Below, piece after piece: positions 23,896 through 32,047 of a stretch of 64,000 bases of DNA (position 1 is the first letter of the stretch; each line of letters begins with the position of its first letter). The stretch is from CALAED01 sp036555725 (GTDB lineage: Bacteria; Actinomycetota; Actinomycetes; Streptosporangiales; Streptosporangiaceae). The position numbers were made by a program, and so were the translations under genes. The stretch is taken from assembly GCA_036555725.1 (NCBI GenBank), contig DATBKU010000008.1, positions 4,010-68,009 of the forward strand, given 5' to 3'. The notes under the pieces were generated by a model. That model made no database searches. It worked only from the letters and a program-made list of their open reading frames with translations, and was not told where the DNA came from.

Positions 23896-26097
23896 TCAAT
23901 GCTTCTTCTTCCGGCGGAAGTCGAGGCGCTCGGGCGGCGGACCGAGGTTCGGTGGCGGGTCGTCGTCGTTGTCGCTCAGCGGGGGCGCCTGGTCGCGGGA
24001 CCGGCCGCGCGATCCGGGCGGGGCGGCGTGTCGCCCGGCACCGGCCGGCGTGGTGCGCTGCCCAGTGAGGGCCGGCCGCTCCGACGGGCCGTTGGCCTCC
24101 ACCGCTCGGCCGTTGCCGCTGGTGTCCGGGGCCGCATGGTCATCGGGGGCGTCGCGGTCACCCTGGGCGTCGTAGTTGTCCTGGGCGTCGTAGTTGTCCT
24201 GGGCGTCGCGGTCGGCCTCGGCCGCCGCCTGATCGCGCAGGAACTCCTCGTACTCCTGGGAGTGCGCGGTCGGCAGCGTCATGATCGCCGGATTGGCGTC
24301 GACGAGGAGGATCTTCCGGCCGGTTGACGTCGCGTGCGTGAAGATCATCGCGGTCGGTGGCAACTCCTGCAGTTCGTGCTTTTCGACGACGAACTCGCGT
24401 ACGCCCTGGCGGCCGGCCTCGTCGTCGGCGACCACGGTCTCGGTCGTACGTCCCCACCCGGTGGAGGCGACGATGCCCGCGGCGAGGGAGTCACCGTCGG
24501 GCACGCCGGGCTCCCACTGGTCGTCGAGCGCCTGCGCGCTGTTGCGGCTGCGGGCCGAGTTGACCGTGCTGGTGTACGGGTCGCCCGCGGCGTCGGCGAG
24601 CGCCTCGCCCACGCCGTCGGTGAACTCGGCCACGACGAGCCGGTGTTTCGTGCCGATGTGCTGGGCGGCGGCGCGGGCGTCCTCGGCGTTGCCGAGCCGC
24701 ATGAAGCCGACGGCGGCGTGGCCGCGGCCGAGGCGCTCCTTCACATGCGGCGGGATCGACCGGTACATCAGCACGAGCCCGGTGCCGGTGGCCTCGCAGG
24801 AGTCGATCAGCCGGTCGAGCACGTCGCCGCGCAGCTTCTCCGCGCCGCACAGAAACAGCGTGTGGTCCCACGGACGTACGGCGCGTTCGCTCTCGCGGAG
24901 CCGGTGGGTGAGTGCGGCGGCGATGTACGTGCCGAGGATCCGGTTGGTGAGCACGCCGGCCCGGCGGTCCATGGTCACGACGCGCAGCCGGGACGGCGGC
25001 ATCCAGCCCGCGTCGGTGCCGAGCGTTTCGAGCTTGCGCAGCTGCGACTCCAGGGCCCAGGCGCGCTCGATCACCACCCGGTCGGCGGCGCCGCGGCCGA
25101 ACATCGTGGTGAGCCGGTCGAGCTGATCGTCACTGATCAGGCCCATGCGGAGATCGTCGCGGGGGTCGCCGACCTGGGCGAGCGCCCGCAGCGCCGCGGT
25201 GATCTGCCGGATCGTCGCGTGCCCGGCGAAGACCGACAGGACCCGTTCGAGGATCGCGTTGTCGAACGACAGATCACGCGTGCTGCTCTGCTCCTCGCTC
25301 ACGCTCACCACGAGGGACAGCACGTCGGCCAGCGCCTCGGCACCCAGCGCCGCGGTCAGGTCGAGCCGCGGCAGGTCCGCCGGCAGCACCCAGACCAGCG
25401 GCTCCGCGCCCCGGTCGGTGGCGAGCTGGACGAGATCGCGGGCGACCGCGCCCTCCGACAGGTCGAGCACCGTCACCTGCGAACCGGCCGCCAGCCGGGA
25501 GGCGCCCATCATCGTCACCATCGCGGACCAGCCGGACAGCGTCCCACCCGCCACGTCGACGCGGTCGACGCTCGACGGCAGCGTGACCGGATACCACTCC
25601 TGCTGGTTGTCGTACGCGTCGCGGCGCCGCAGCCATTCGCGGTAGGCCTTCTCGTGCGCCGCGTGCTCGGAGTTGAGGCGGCGCTGCCGGGCCGCGCGCT
25701 CCCGCTCGAGACGGTCCTGCTCCTCGCCGACCCGCGACTGCAGGGCCTGCTCGCCCTGCCAGATGCCATAGCCGGTGATGAGGAAGACGAACGCACACGC
25801 GATCAGCCCGACGCCGGCGAACATGCCGGGAAGCACGCCGGAGACCCAGGAGCCGACGAACAGCAGCACGCCGACGCCGGTGCAGGCAGCAGCGACCTTC
25901 AAGGGTCGATTGAGGAGGTTCTCCTCACGCCGCTGCTCGGCCAGCCACTCCTGGCTGATCGCCACTGCTGCTGGCGGATTGGGGCGGCGTGGCGGAGGTC
26001 CGGGTTCGGGATGGACCTGCGCGTAACGCCAACCGACATAGACGCGGTCAGTGTGCCGCAACCGCATCGCGCCGGATCCGCTTGTCACATCGGTCAC
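23896..26097 (-). CDS. Large membrane protein resembling degenerate TraD/FtsK ATPase
   Basis: A 733-residue protein. Two membrane helices lie near residues 64-110, then a coiled-coil stretch (about 118-160) and a long cytoplasmic part. Two stretches, HTLFLCGAEKLRG and GFMRLGNAEDARAAAQHIG, look like Walker B and the TraM-recognition part of conjugative coupling ATPases, but no Walker A is present. The C-terminus is acidic and repetitive. The GTG at 26097 was chosen because AGAGGAC lies before it; the frame is open to 26247. Function unknown; a non-catalytic coupling scaffold is a guess. The acidic repeat maps to 24163-24208. Confidence 0.62.
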   Translation of the reverse strand: MTDVTSGSGAMRLRHTDRVYVGWRYAQVHPEPGPPPRRPNPPAAVAISQEWLAEQRREENLLNRPLKVAAACTGVGVLLFVGSWVSGVLPGMFAGVGLIACAFVFLITGYGIWQGEQALQSRVGEEQDRLERERAARQRRLNSEHAAHEKAYREWLRRRDAYDNQQEWYPVTLPSSVDRVDVAGGTLSGWSAMVTMMGASRLAAGSQVTVLDLSEGAVARDLVQLATDRGAEPLVWVLPADLPRLDLTAALGAEALADVLSLVVSVSEEQSSTRDLSFDNAILERVLSVFAGHATIRQITAALRALAQVGDPRDDLRMGLISDDQLDRLTTMFGRGAADRVVIERAWALESQLRKLETLGTDAGWMPPSRLRVVTMDRRAGVLTNRILGTYIAAALTHRLRESERAVRPWDHTLFLCGAEKLRGDVLDRLIDSCEATGTGLVLMYRSIPPHVKERLGRGHAAVGFMRLGNAEDARAAAQHIGTKHRLVVAEFTDGVGEALADAAGDPYTSTVNSARSRNSAQALDDQWEPGVPDGDSLAAGIVASTGWGRTTETVVADDEAGRQGVREFVVEKHELQELPPTAMIFTHATSTGRKILLVDANPAIMTLPTAHSQEYEEFLRDQAAAEADRDAQDNYDAQDNYDAQGDRDAPDDHAAPDTSGNGRAVEANGPSERPALTGQRTTPAGAGRHAAPPGSRGRSRDQAPPLSDNDDDPPPNLGPPPERLDFRRKKKH
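24163..24208. repeat. 18-bp tandem repeat inside the coding region
   Basis: Two perfect copies of an 18-base unit (24163-24180 and 24181-24198) and the start of a third encode repeated DNYDAQ in the acidic tail of the large membrane protein. Such units expand and contract easily, so tail length may vary between strains. Confidence 0.7.
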
Positions 26098-26242
26098 CGC
26101 GTCCTCTTTGCCCTCCCGATGGACGGACAGGGCCCCGCCCCGGCAGTCGTAATCGTCCCTCACAGGGTAAGAACGTTCGTGTGTGGTCGTATCCCGTTCA
26201 TCCGAACACCTGTACCTACGGCTGACCAAGAACCTCGATTCG

Positions 26243-26256
26243 GTCACCTAGGTGAC
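26243..26256. promoter_or_regulatory. 14-bp palindrome in a divergent promoter region
   Basis: GTCACCTAGGTGAC is perfectly symmetrical and lies between two divergent genes (starts 26097 and 26327). A binding site for a dimeric regulator is likely; which one is unknown. Related GTGAC/GTCAC dyads occur near 36007 and 37518. Confidence 0.45.
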
Positions 26257-26326
26257 GTGCGGGACGGACGGGACGATCGGCCGTGCAAGTCCTGACCGGA
26301 TTCGGCCAGTGTGATCGGGAGGCCGC

Positions 26327-27184
26327 ATGGGCGACCAAGAGCGGCCGATGTTCCTCCCGCCGGAGGAGCCCCCGGAAGACCCGCCCCCGGAGCATCTGAC
26401 CGAACCGCAGGAGGCGGACGGCGAGCCCGCCGCCGGCCCGGGCCGACGCTTCTGGCTCGCCGGGCACGCGCGACGTATGCGATTCGTCGCCGCCGCGACG
26501 GCCGCGGTGGTCGTCCTCGGCGGACTCCTCTGGCTGACGGCGAACGTACACCGGGCTGAGCCACCGGCGTTCACCAAGCTGGCGGACGTGTGCCCGATGG
26601 TGCCGGCGACCTTCGTACAGCCACTCGGCCTGAAGTCCGAAGCCGTGCCGTACGCGCCGCCGGGCGGCGGCACTGTGCCCGCCGAAGTGTTCGCGGCGTG
26701 CAACTGGACCGCCGGCACCGGGGCCGCCGGTCGCGGGGCGCGTGGACAGCGGCGGCTGCACGTGGAGGTCAGGGTGTCACTTCCCCGCGCGAACCTGTCC
26801 GGGCTGGAGGCGGCGCGGCGGCAGTACGCCGCAGCACTGGCGGCGGCCGAGGACATGGCGGCCAAGCGACTCACCGTCGACACCGGGACCGTCGAGCACT
26901 GGGCGGTGCTACCGCTACGCGACCTGGGTGACGGGGGGTTCGCGCAGTACGAACAGACTCAGGGCGACACGGCGCGCGCCGGCCTTGGCCGCGTCGTCGC
27001 CCGGCTGCGCAACGCGGTCGTCACGGTGGAGTACTCGGGCGCGAACTATCCCGTAGGGCAGAACGGCTTTCCCGACCGCTCGCGGGCCAGCCCCCTGGAC
27101 GGCAGCACCGCTCAGCAGGGAGCCGCCGGGGTCGCCATCCAGCTGACGAAGGCGCTGGCCGCCTGCGTCGTCTGCATGGACTGA
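26327..27184 (+). CDS. Single-helix membrane protein with external domain
   Basis: A 285-residue protein: an acidic, Pro/Glu-rich cytoplasmic head (1-40), one membrane helix (about 52-70), and an external domain. The domain starts with ADVCPMV and contains FAACNWTAG and a final ACVVCMD, i.e. cysteines that could form disulfides. The CPM...CNW spacing recalls secreted actinobacterial DUF3558-like lipoproteins but I cannot assign it. ATG at 26327 follows CGGGAGG. It stands alone between the large membrane protein and a convergent gene. Confidence 0.65.
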   Translation: MGDQERPMFLPPEEPPEDPPPEHLTEPQEADGEPAAGPGRRFWLAGHARRMRFVAAATAAVVVLGGLLWLTANVHRAEPPAFTKLADVCPMVPATFVQPLGLKSEAVPYAPPGGGTVPAEVFAACNWTAGTGAAGRGARGQRRLHVEVRVSLPRANLSGLEAARRQYAAALAAAEDMAAKRLTVDTGTVEHWAVLPLRDLGDGGFAQYEQTQGDTARAGLGRVVARLRNAVVTVEYSGANYPVGQNGFPDRSRASPLDGSTAQQGAAGVAIQLTKALAACVVCMD

Positions 27185-27226
27185 GCGCCTTCTACGTCGT
27201 ACGCCGGCAATGAGGCGAGCCCGCGT

Positions 27227-27274
27227 CTTGGACGTCGGTGTGCTGAGCGACTTGGACGTCGGTGTGCTGAGCGA
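27227..27274. repeat. Two perfect 24-bp tandem copies
   Basis: The 24-base unit starting CTTGGACGTCGG occurs at 27227-27250 and again, identically, at 27251-27274. It sits between the stop at 27184 and the stop of the convergent gene at 27278, i.e. just past the 3' end of that gene. A recent slippage duplication is likely. Confidence 0.75.
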
Positions 27275-27277
27275 CGG

Positions 27278-27763
27278 TCAGGCGGCGAGCGCTCGGTCGT
27301 AGCGGGCGACCGACGTCCAGCGCCCGAAGGCCGGCACCTGCTCCCAGTGCGCCTCGACCGGGACGTCGAGGAGCTCGGAGACCTCGATGCGATCGGTGGC
27401 GACATCGTCGACCCGGCGGCTGACGTACCCGTCCGGCCGGTAGGTGTGGGACTCGATCCGGGCGGCCTCGAACTCGAACCGCGCGCCCTCCGGGTAGTGC
27501 CACGACGTCACGTCGCTGAGGAAGAGCCGCTGGTCGTCGACCCTGGTGAAGGAGTACTGGAGGTCGGTGCGGCCCTGCACGTCTTTGAACGAAACCCCGA
27601 GGTAGGCGTTCTTCCAGCACACCTCGATCACCGCCTCGGGCGCGACCGTGGCGCCGACCACAACGGTGTACGGCTCGCCCTCCTCGTCGAGCTTACGAGC
27701 GACCGCTTCGCTCATCGGGCCGGCGGGCTGGTCACGCCACAGCTCGCAGTAGATGACCTGCAT
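27278..27763 (-). CDS. Hypothetical cytoplasmic protein
   Basis: A 161-residue protein beginning MQVIYCELWRDQPAG, without signal or membrane segment and with mixed alpha/beta character. I do not recognise the family. ATG at 27763 has GAGGGGAGCG in front; the frame runs much further upstream, but that part overlaps other genes and is not protein-like. Nothing nearby suggests a partner. Confidence 0.65.
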   Translation of the reverse strand: MQVIYCELWRDQPAGPMSEAVARKLDEEGEPYTVVVGATVAPEAVIEVCWKNAYLGVSFKDVQGRTDLQYSFTRVDDQRLFLSDVTSWHYPEGARFEFEAARIESHTYRPDGYVSRRVDDVATDRIEVSELLDVPVEAHWEQVPAFGRWTSVARYDRALAA

Positions 27764-27855
27764 GATCGCTCCCCTCGATGAGCGATGTTCGCGCCTTACC
27801 GGTACCCCCAGTAAGACAGTCGATGCCGATCGCGGGTTCTTTCGCGCTGGGATCG

Positions 27856-28617
27856 TCATCGGTTCGTAACCCTCCGGAACCGGCCCCTGGCGGCGAGCTC
27901 GATGGTCGCGAGGATCGCCATCGCCTCCACCGCGAGCAGCGCGATCAGCACGAACAGCTGGACGGCGCCCGCCTGGATCGGGCCGGCCCCGCCGAGCAGC
28001 ATCCCGACGAACGCTCCGGGCAGGGTCACCAGGCCGACCGTTCTGGTCTGGTCCAAGGCGGGGATCAGGGCCTGCGCGGCGGCCGGACGGCAGATCTCCA
28101 GCGCCGCATCGCGATCGGAGAGGCCGAGCGCGAGGCCCGCCTCGACCTCGCCTCGGCGGTGGAAGAGCTCGTCCAGCGCCCGCCGCCCGGACAGCACCGT
28201 GGCGGTCAGCGCGCCGCCGATGAGGATGCCCGCGACGGGGATGAGCACGATGCCCTTGATCGGGACGATCCCGGCGGCGAGCAGCAGGGCCAGTACGGGA
28301 CCGGTGGATACGCCGATGGCGACCGCCGCCCACCAGCCGCTGCGGTCGCGGGTGATCCGCCGTCCGGCCGTACGACTCGCCACCGCGTACATCACCAGCA
28401 CGAACACCCCCACGAGCGGCCCGTGCCGGATCACCCAGGCGATCACGGCCGACACGGCCGCGAGCTGGATGGCGGCGCGGACCGAGGCGGCCAGCACGGC
28501 GCGCGCGTGGCCGAGGCGACCGGCCGCCGCCACCCCGGCCGCGGCCAGCGCGAGGACGACCATCATGATGCCCAGCACCGGGGTGACCGGGAGAAACGTC
28601 TGCTGCGCGGTAGTCAC
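27856..28617 (-). CDS. fetB: FetB-type (UPF0014) membrane permease
   Basis: A 253-residue protein with about seven hydrophobic helices, matching the UPF0014/FetB family over its length (blocks RAAIQL, GRRALDELFHRRGEVEAGLALG, LIPALDQTRTVGLVTLPGAFVGMLLGG). In E. coli FetB is the permease of the FetAB exporter linked to iron. The usual ATPase FetA is not next to it here, so an ATPase encoded elsewhere is required or it works alone. GTG start at 28617. About 196 bases separate it from the divergent T7SS module. Confidence 0.85.
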   Translation of the reverse strand: MTTAQQTFLPVTPVLGIMMVVLALAAAGVAAAGRLGHARAVLAASVRAAIQLAAVSAVIAWVIRHGPLVGVFVLVMYAVASRTAGRRITRDRSGWWAAVAIGVSTGPVLALLLAAGIVPIKGIVLIPVAGILIGGALTATVLSGRRALDELFHRRGEVEAGLALGLSDRDAALEICRPAAAQALIPALDQTRTVGLVTLPGAFVGMLLGGAGPIQAGAVQLFVLIALLAVEAMAILATIELAARGRFRRVTNR

Positions 28618-28813
28618 GTCGGCAGCTTAAGAGCCGGTTCATCGAGAGCGACGTGACGCCGTCTATGGGATCGTTTCGGCGGCGGTGGCTCTCGGCCGTC
28701 CATTTCCCGGCTGGAATGACAATCGTCACCCTTAACTTCCTGTGGCCGGAGTCGAATGCCGCTAATGTCACTTCCGTACCGCAAGCGACAATGAATTCCG
28801 GGGCAGACGGAAC

Positions 28814-29398
28814 ATGGGAGATGAATCCAACCGGCTGGCCGGTCTGCTGAACGCGAGTACCCCCGCAAACCCGGGCAAACCGACGCCATGGTTGCCCGGT
28901 CCCGCGACGAATCCCGCGCCCACCCCTCCGGCGCCCGAGGGAGTGGCCGAAAGCGAACCCGCCGCATCCGGCGAGGTCGCCGACCCGCCTGACGAGGCAC
29001 CCGTCGCGGAATTGCCGCCGTGGGATCCGGCCGCCATATCCGAGGTGTTCAGCCGTACGATCGCCGCGGCGGAACGGCAGCAGGCCCAGCTCCAGCAGGC
29101 GTTGGCCGAGGCCAAGGAGCGGACGTACGAGGCCGAGTCGGCCGACGGCGAGGTGCGGGTCACGGTGGACGGGCGGCCCCGGATCACCGCGGTCCACATC
29201 GACCCGCGGGCCCTTCGCGGCGGCGGCGACGAGCTGGGACAGGCGATCGCCGACACGACCAACGCCGCCGTACGAGCCGCGTTGGACGGCACCAAGGAGA
29301 CGCTGCTCAGCGGCCTCGATCCCGCCCTGCGCACGGCCGTCGAGGGGGGCATCGCGGAGACCGGCCGAGCCATCGGCGATGACGCGGAGCGACGATGA
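28814..29398 (+). CDS. YbaB/EbfC-like protein with Pro-rich head
   Basis: A 194-residue protein. Residues 1-75 are Pro/Ala/Glu-rich and disordered. Residues about 76-194 look like the YbaB/EbfC fold: a helical AAAERQQAQLQQALAEA, then the strand pair VRVTVDGRPRITAVHIDPRAL and a final helix. YbaB-like proteins are common in actinobacterial type VII secretion loci, where their role is unclear (DNA binding in the classical family). ATG at 28814 starts a plus-strand operon; the next gene overlaps its stop by four bases. Confidence 0.72.
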   Translation: MGDESNRLAGLLNASTPANPGKPTPWLPGPATNPAPTPPAPEGVAESEPAASGEVADPPDEAPVAELPPWDPAAISEVFSRTIAAAERQQAQLQQALAEAKERTYEAESADGEVRVTVDGRPRITAVHIDPRALRGGGDELGQAIADTTNAAVRAALDGTKETLLSGLDPALRTAVEGGIAETGRAIGDDAERR

Positions 29399-29796
29399 AC
29401 GACCCGGAGGCCGCCCTGCGGCGGCTGCGCGATCTGGCCCAGTCCTACCCCGAACGGCTGGCCGCCGCGACCGCCGCGGCCGCCGAGCGCGGGCGCAGCG
29501 AGGTCACCGGCACCTCCAGCGACGGGAGCGTGACGGTCACCGCCACCGGCGACGGCACGATCACCAACGTGACGTTCTCCACGGTCGCGTTGCGTAAGTT
29601 CGACAGCGCCACCCTCGGGGAACGTGCCGCCGAGGCCATCAACAAGGCGCTCGAGGCCGCTGACAGCCAGGGACTCGCGGCCGCCGAGGACAACGCCTCG
29701 GCAAGCGCGCTCGACGAGGCCCTCGACACACTGAACTACCGCCTGGACGGCGTACTCAGTGAGTTGGGCCACATCGAGCGGAGTCTGGAGTCCTGA
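29395..29796 (+). CDS. YbaB/EbfC-like protein
   Basis: A 133-residue protein starting MNDPEAALRRLRDLAQ, with a helical N-terminus, central strands VTVTATGDGTITNVTFSTVAL matching the YbaB core, and a helical C-terminus. It overlaps the preceding gene (ATGA) and probably forms a heteromer with it. It belongs to the T7SS-linked module. Function in this context unknown. Confidence 0.75.
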   Translation: MNDPEAALRRLRDLAQSYPERLAAATAAAAERGRSEVTGTSSDGSVTVTATGDGTITNVTFSTVALRKFDSATLGERAAEAINKALEAADSQGLAAAEDNASASALDEALDTLNYRLDGVLSELGHIERSLES

Positions 29797-29800
29797 CTCA

Positions 29801-30391
29801 GTGGACTACACGAAGATCTACCGGGCCGACATGGCCACGCTGCTGGGGCCCGACGAGAACGTGTTCGCCGTGGTGCCGTACCGGCTCGCCTTCGGCGCGG
29901 AACCGCCGCCCGCTACCCCCGAGGAAGCGGAGCGACGGCTCGGCTCGCTGCCCCGCGGGCTCCGCCGCCGGGTCGCCGATCTCGGCACCCACGAGCGCCC
30001 GCCCGGCAACCGGACACTGCTGCACCGCGTGCTCGACTTCGACTGGCCGTGGGACCGGGTCGACGTGGACGAGAAGATCGGCGGCACCGCCGTGGGAGGC
30101 GCCCCCGGATCGATCGGTGTTCGCTTCGCGGATGCCACTCGCGACCGGGTGGGCCAGTTCGCCGTCGTCACCGCGCAGCGCCTCGCCGTCGCCCACCAGC
30201 AGGCCAAAGACCGGTTCGCGCTGGTCGCCGAGGCGCCGCGCGCCGACGTGGTCTCCGCCGTCCGGCGGGGACGCCTGCTCCAGCGCGGCCGCGTCGTCAT
30301 CGCCTTCGCCGACGGTTCGGCCATCGCCGTCAACACCGGAATTCTTCTGACCAAGCAGGCCAAGCGTCTCGTGGCGGCGCTGTACCCGTGA
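29801..30391 (+). CDS. PH-like-domain protein in T7SS module
   Basis: A 196-residue protein. I chose the GTG at 29801 (VDYTKIYRADMATLLG) since it directly follows the YbaB stop; an ATG/other start at 29759 would overlap. The C-terminal half, FAVVTAQRLAVAHQQ...VVIAFADGSAIAVN, has the strand pattern of bacterial pleckstrin-homology-like domains (weak inference). No signal or membrane helix is seen. Its position between YbaB proteins and an EspC-like protein ties it to the secretion module. Confidence 0.6.
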   Translation: MDYTKIYRADMATLLGPDENVFAVVPYRLAFGAEPPPATPEEAERRLGSLPRGLRRRVADLGTHERPPGNRTLLHRVLDFDWPWDRVDVDEKIGGTAVGGAPGSIGVRFADATRDRVGQFAVVTAQRLAVAHQQAKDRFALVAEAPRADVVSAVRRGRLLQRGRVVIAFADGSAIAVNTGILLTKQAKRLVAALYP

Positions 30392-30406
30392 CCACGGAGG
30401 TGTGAT

Positions 30407-30736
30407 GTGGGATCCGAGATGAAGATCGACGCCGCCGAGTTGGAGGCGTTCGCCAAGACGTCGGACCGGCGCCGCGGCGATTTTGATCGGGTAAAAGGCC
30501 GAGCGGACCAAACTCGCGTGGACCGTGAGGCCTTCGGCAAGATCCCCGGCATCGGCGCCCGCGTCTACAGCGCGTACGACGAGCACACCCGCGCCTGCGA
30601 GGACGGCATCGCCTCCGCCGCCGAGGCCATGGCGTCGATCGCCAGCGGGGTACGTGCCGTGATCACGAACACCGCCAACGCCAACGAGGCGATCCAGGAA
30701 TCCCTGGGCGACATTCAGATCCGGGGGGTCAAATGA
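30407..30736 (+). CDS. EspC-like type VII secretion substrate
   Basis: A 109-residue all-helical protein. It resembles the ESX-1 EspC/DUF2580 family: MKIDAAELEAFAKTSDRRRGD, then the VDREAFGKIPGIGARVYSAY block, and a helical C-terminus. Such proteins act as paired substrates or needle-like components of type VII secretion. The GTG at 30407 was chosen because GGAGG stands seven bases upstream. It overlaps the next gene by four bases. Confidence 0.75.
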   Translation: MGSEMKIDAAELEAFAKTSDRRRGDFDRVKGRADQTRVDREAFGKIPGIGARVYSAYDEHTRACEDGIASAAEAMASIASGVRAVITNTANANEAIQESLGDIQIRGVK

Positions 30737-31596
30737 GCCCGACCGCCGAGGCGTACTCCAACGAGCTCGAGAGCACGTTCAACTCGCTCCCCGGATGGCT
30801 GCAGAGTCCGCTGCGCCCGATCTACGAGAAAATGGACGAGGGCCTCAAGTGGGTGGCCGGACATCCCGAAGACCTGCTGCGCGCCGGCGAGGTCTACACC
30901 CAACTCGGGCAGCAGATCCACCAGCTCACCCAGCAGCAGGTCAGCGATCGGGCCAAGCTCAGCGGCCATTGGACCGGCGACTCCTACGACGCGTTCACCG
31001 GGAAGATGGGCGACATCGAGGAGAAGCTGAACAAGCTCGGCGAAGCCACCGGCAAGACCAAGGAGGTACTCGAAGCCGGTGCCCGCGCGTGCGTGGAGGG
31101 TGCTAACGCCATCATCGAGATCATCGTCACGGTGTTGTCGATCCTGCTCGCCGAGATCGCGATCAACGTGGCGTTGTCGGTCCTCACGTTCGGCGCCAGC
31201 CTGGCCGCGATGGTGGCCGAGGGCATCGCCACCTGCATGACCGGGCTAGCCCGCATCCTCAGCGTCGTGCAGCGGGTGGCGAGCATTCTCGAGAAGATCG
31301 CGGAGATCTTCCGCAAGATCGCCGAGGTGTTCCGCACGATCGCCAGGGTGCTCAAGGAGATCAAGGAACTGCTGGCCATGCTGAAGGCGTGGAAGAAGGG
31401 TGCGTCCGGCCTGACCGAGAAGGGGGTCGCCTTCGGTGCGCATGCCGGGGCGAAGGCCGCCGTCTCCAAGGGCCTGCAGTACGCCAGCGGCGGCACCATC
31501 CACATCCCAGGCGCGGCGGGCAGCGGGTACCACGCCGGCCAGGACTACGTCGACGCCTGGGGCGCCGCCAACGAGGCCGAAGAAGCCGCCGAATAG
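30733..31596 (+). CDS. WXG-type T7SS protein with hydrophobic core
   Basis: A 287-residue protein. The N-terminal 110 residues form a WXG100-like helical pair with the turn GHWTGDSYDAF near residue 78. A hydrophobic segment spans about 125-165, followed by repeated amphipathic helices (SILEKIAEIFRKIAEVFRTI) and a Gly/Ala-rich tail. It is a likely secreted partner of the EspC-like protein whose stop it overlaps (ATGA). It shows no enzyme domain. Between 31597 and 31675 nothing is seen. Confidence 0.7.
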   Translation: MSPTAEAYSNELESTFNSLPGWLQSPLRPIYEKMDEGLKWVAGHPEDLLRAGEVYTQLGQQIHQLTQQQVSDRAKLSGHWTGDSYDAFTGKMGDIEEKLNKLGEATGKTKEVLEAGARACVEGANAIIEIIVTVLSILLAEIAINVALSVLTFGASLAAMVAEGIATCMTGLARILSVVQRVASILEKIAEIFRKIAEVFRTIARVLKEIKELLAMLKAWKKGASGLTEKGVAFGAHAGAKAAVSKGLQYASGGTIHIPGAAGSGYHAGQDYVDAWGAANEAEEAAE

Positions 31597-31675
31597 CGGT
31601 CGGCCCTCGGTGTGACAGCCCCACGAGGTCGTTGCGGGCGGCGGGCTTACCCGGAGGGCTTACCCGGCGGGATGG

Positions 31676-32014
31676 TTACGCGGGCGTCGGGGGCGTTGGG
31701 TCATCGGGCCGGCCGCGACCGCCGGGGTTACGCGAGGGCGTTGGGCCGCCGGGTTGGCCGGGGCCGTTGCCGGGTGGGTGCTGGAAGTCCGGGCGCTCAC
31801 CTTGGCGTGGAGTGCCTCGCGGCGGCCCCCAGCTCTGCTGCTGAGGTGGCTGCTGCCGGCCGGGCTGCTGCGGTGGTGGGTACGGCCCGTAGCCCGGAGC
31901 TCCTGGGCCGCCGGGGTAACCGGCCTGGCGTTTCTTCGATGAGGCGAGGGTGATCACGAGGGCCATGACGGCCCCCGAAACCACGAGCAACAGGGCGACG
32001 ACGACGATCCCCAT
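31676..32014 (-). CDS. Small membrane protein with Pro-rich tail
   Basis: A 112-residue protein with an N-terminal membrane helix (1-24), a basic SSKKR stop, and a long Pro/Gly/Gln-rich tail. No family recognised. It follows mycP on the same strand with 33 bases between and may be co-transcribed. Its Pro-rich tail resembles those of other proteins in this locus. Confidence 0.6.
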   Translation of the reverse strand: MGIVVVALLLVVSGAVMALVITLASSKKRQAGYPGGPGAPGYGPYPPPQQPGRQQPPQQQSWGPPRGTPRQGERPDFQHPPGNGPGQPGGPTPSRNPGGRGRPDDPTPPTPA

Positions 32015-32047
32015 GAAGAGCCCTTCTCAGTCGGACGATGTCGGGGT

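Noticed and set aside
27764..29197. N-terminal extension of the minus-strand 639-codon frame
   Set aside because: It covers the FetB and YbaB genes in other frames, and the true start at 27763 has a good ribosome site.
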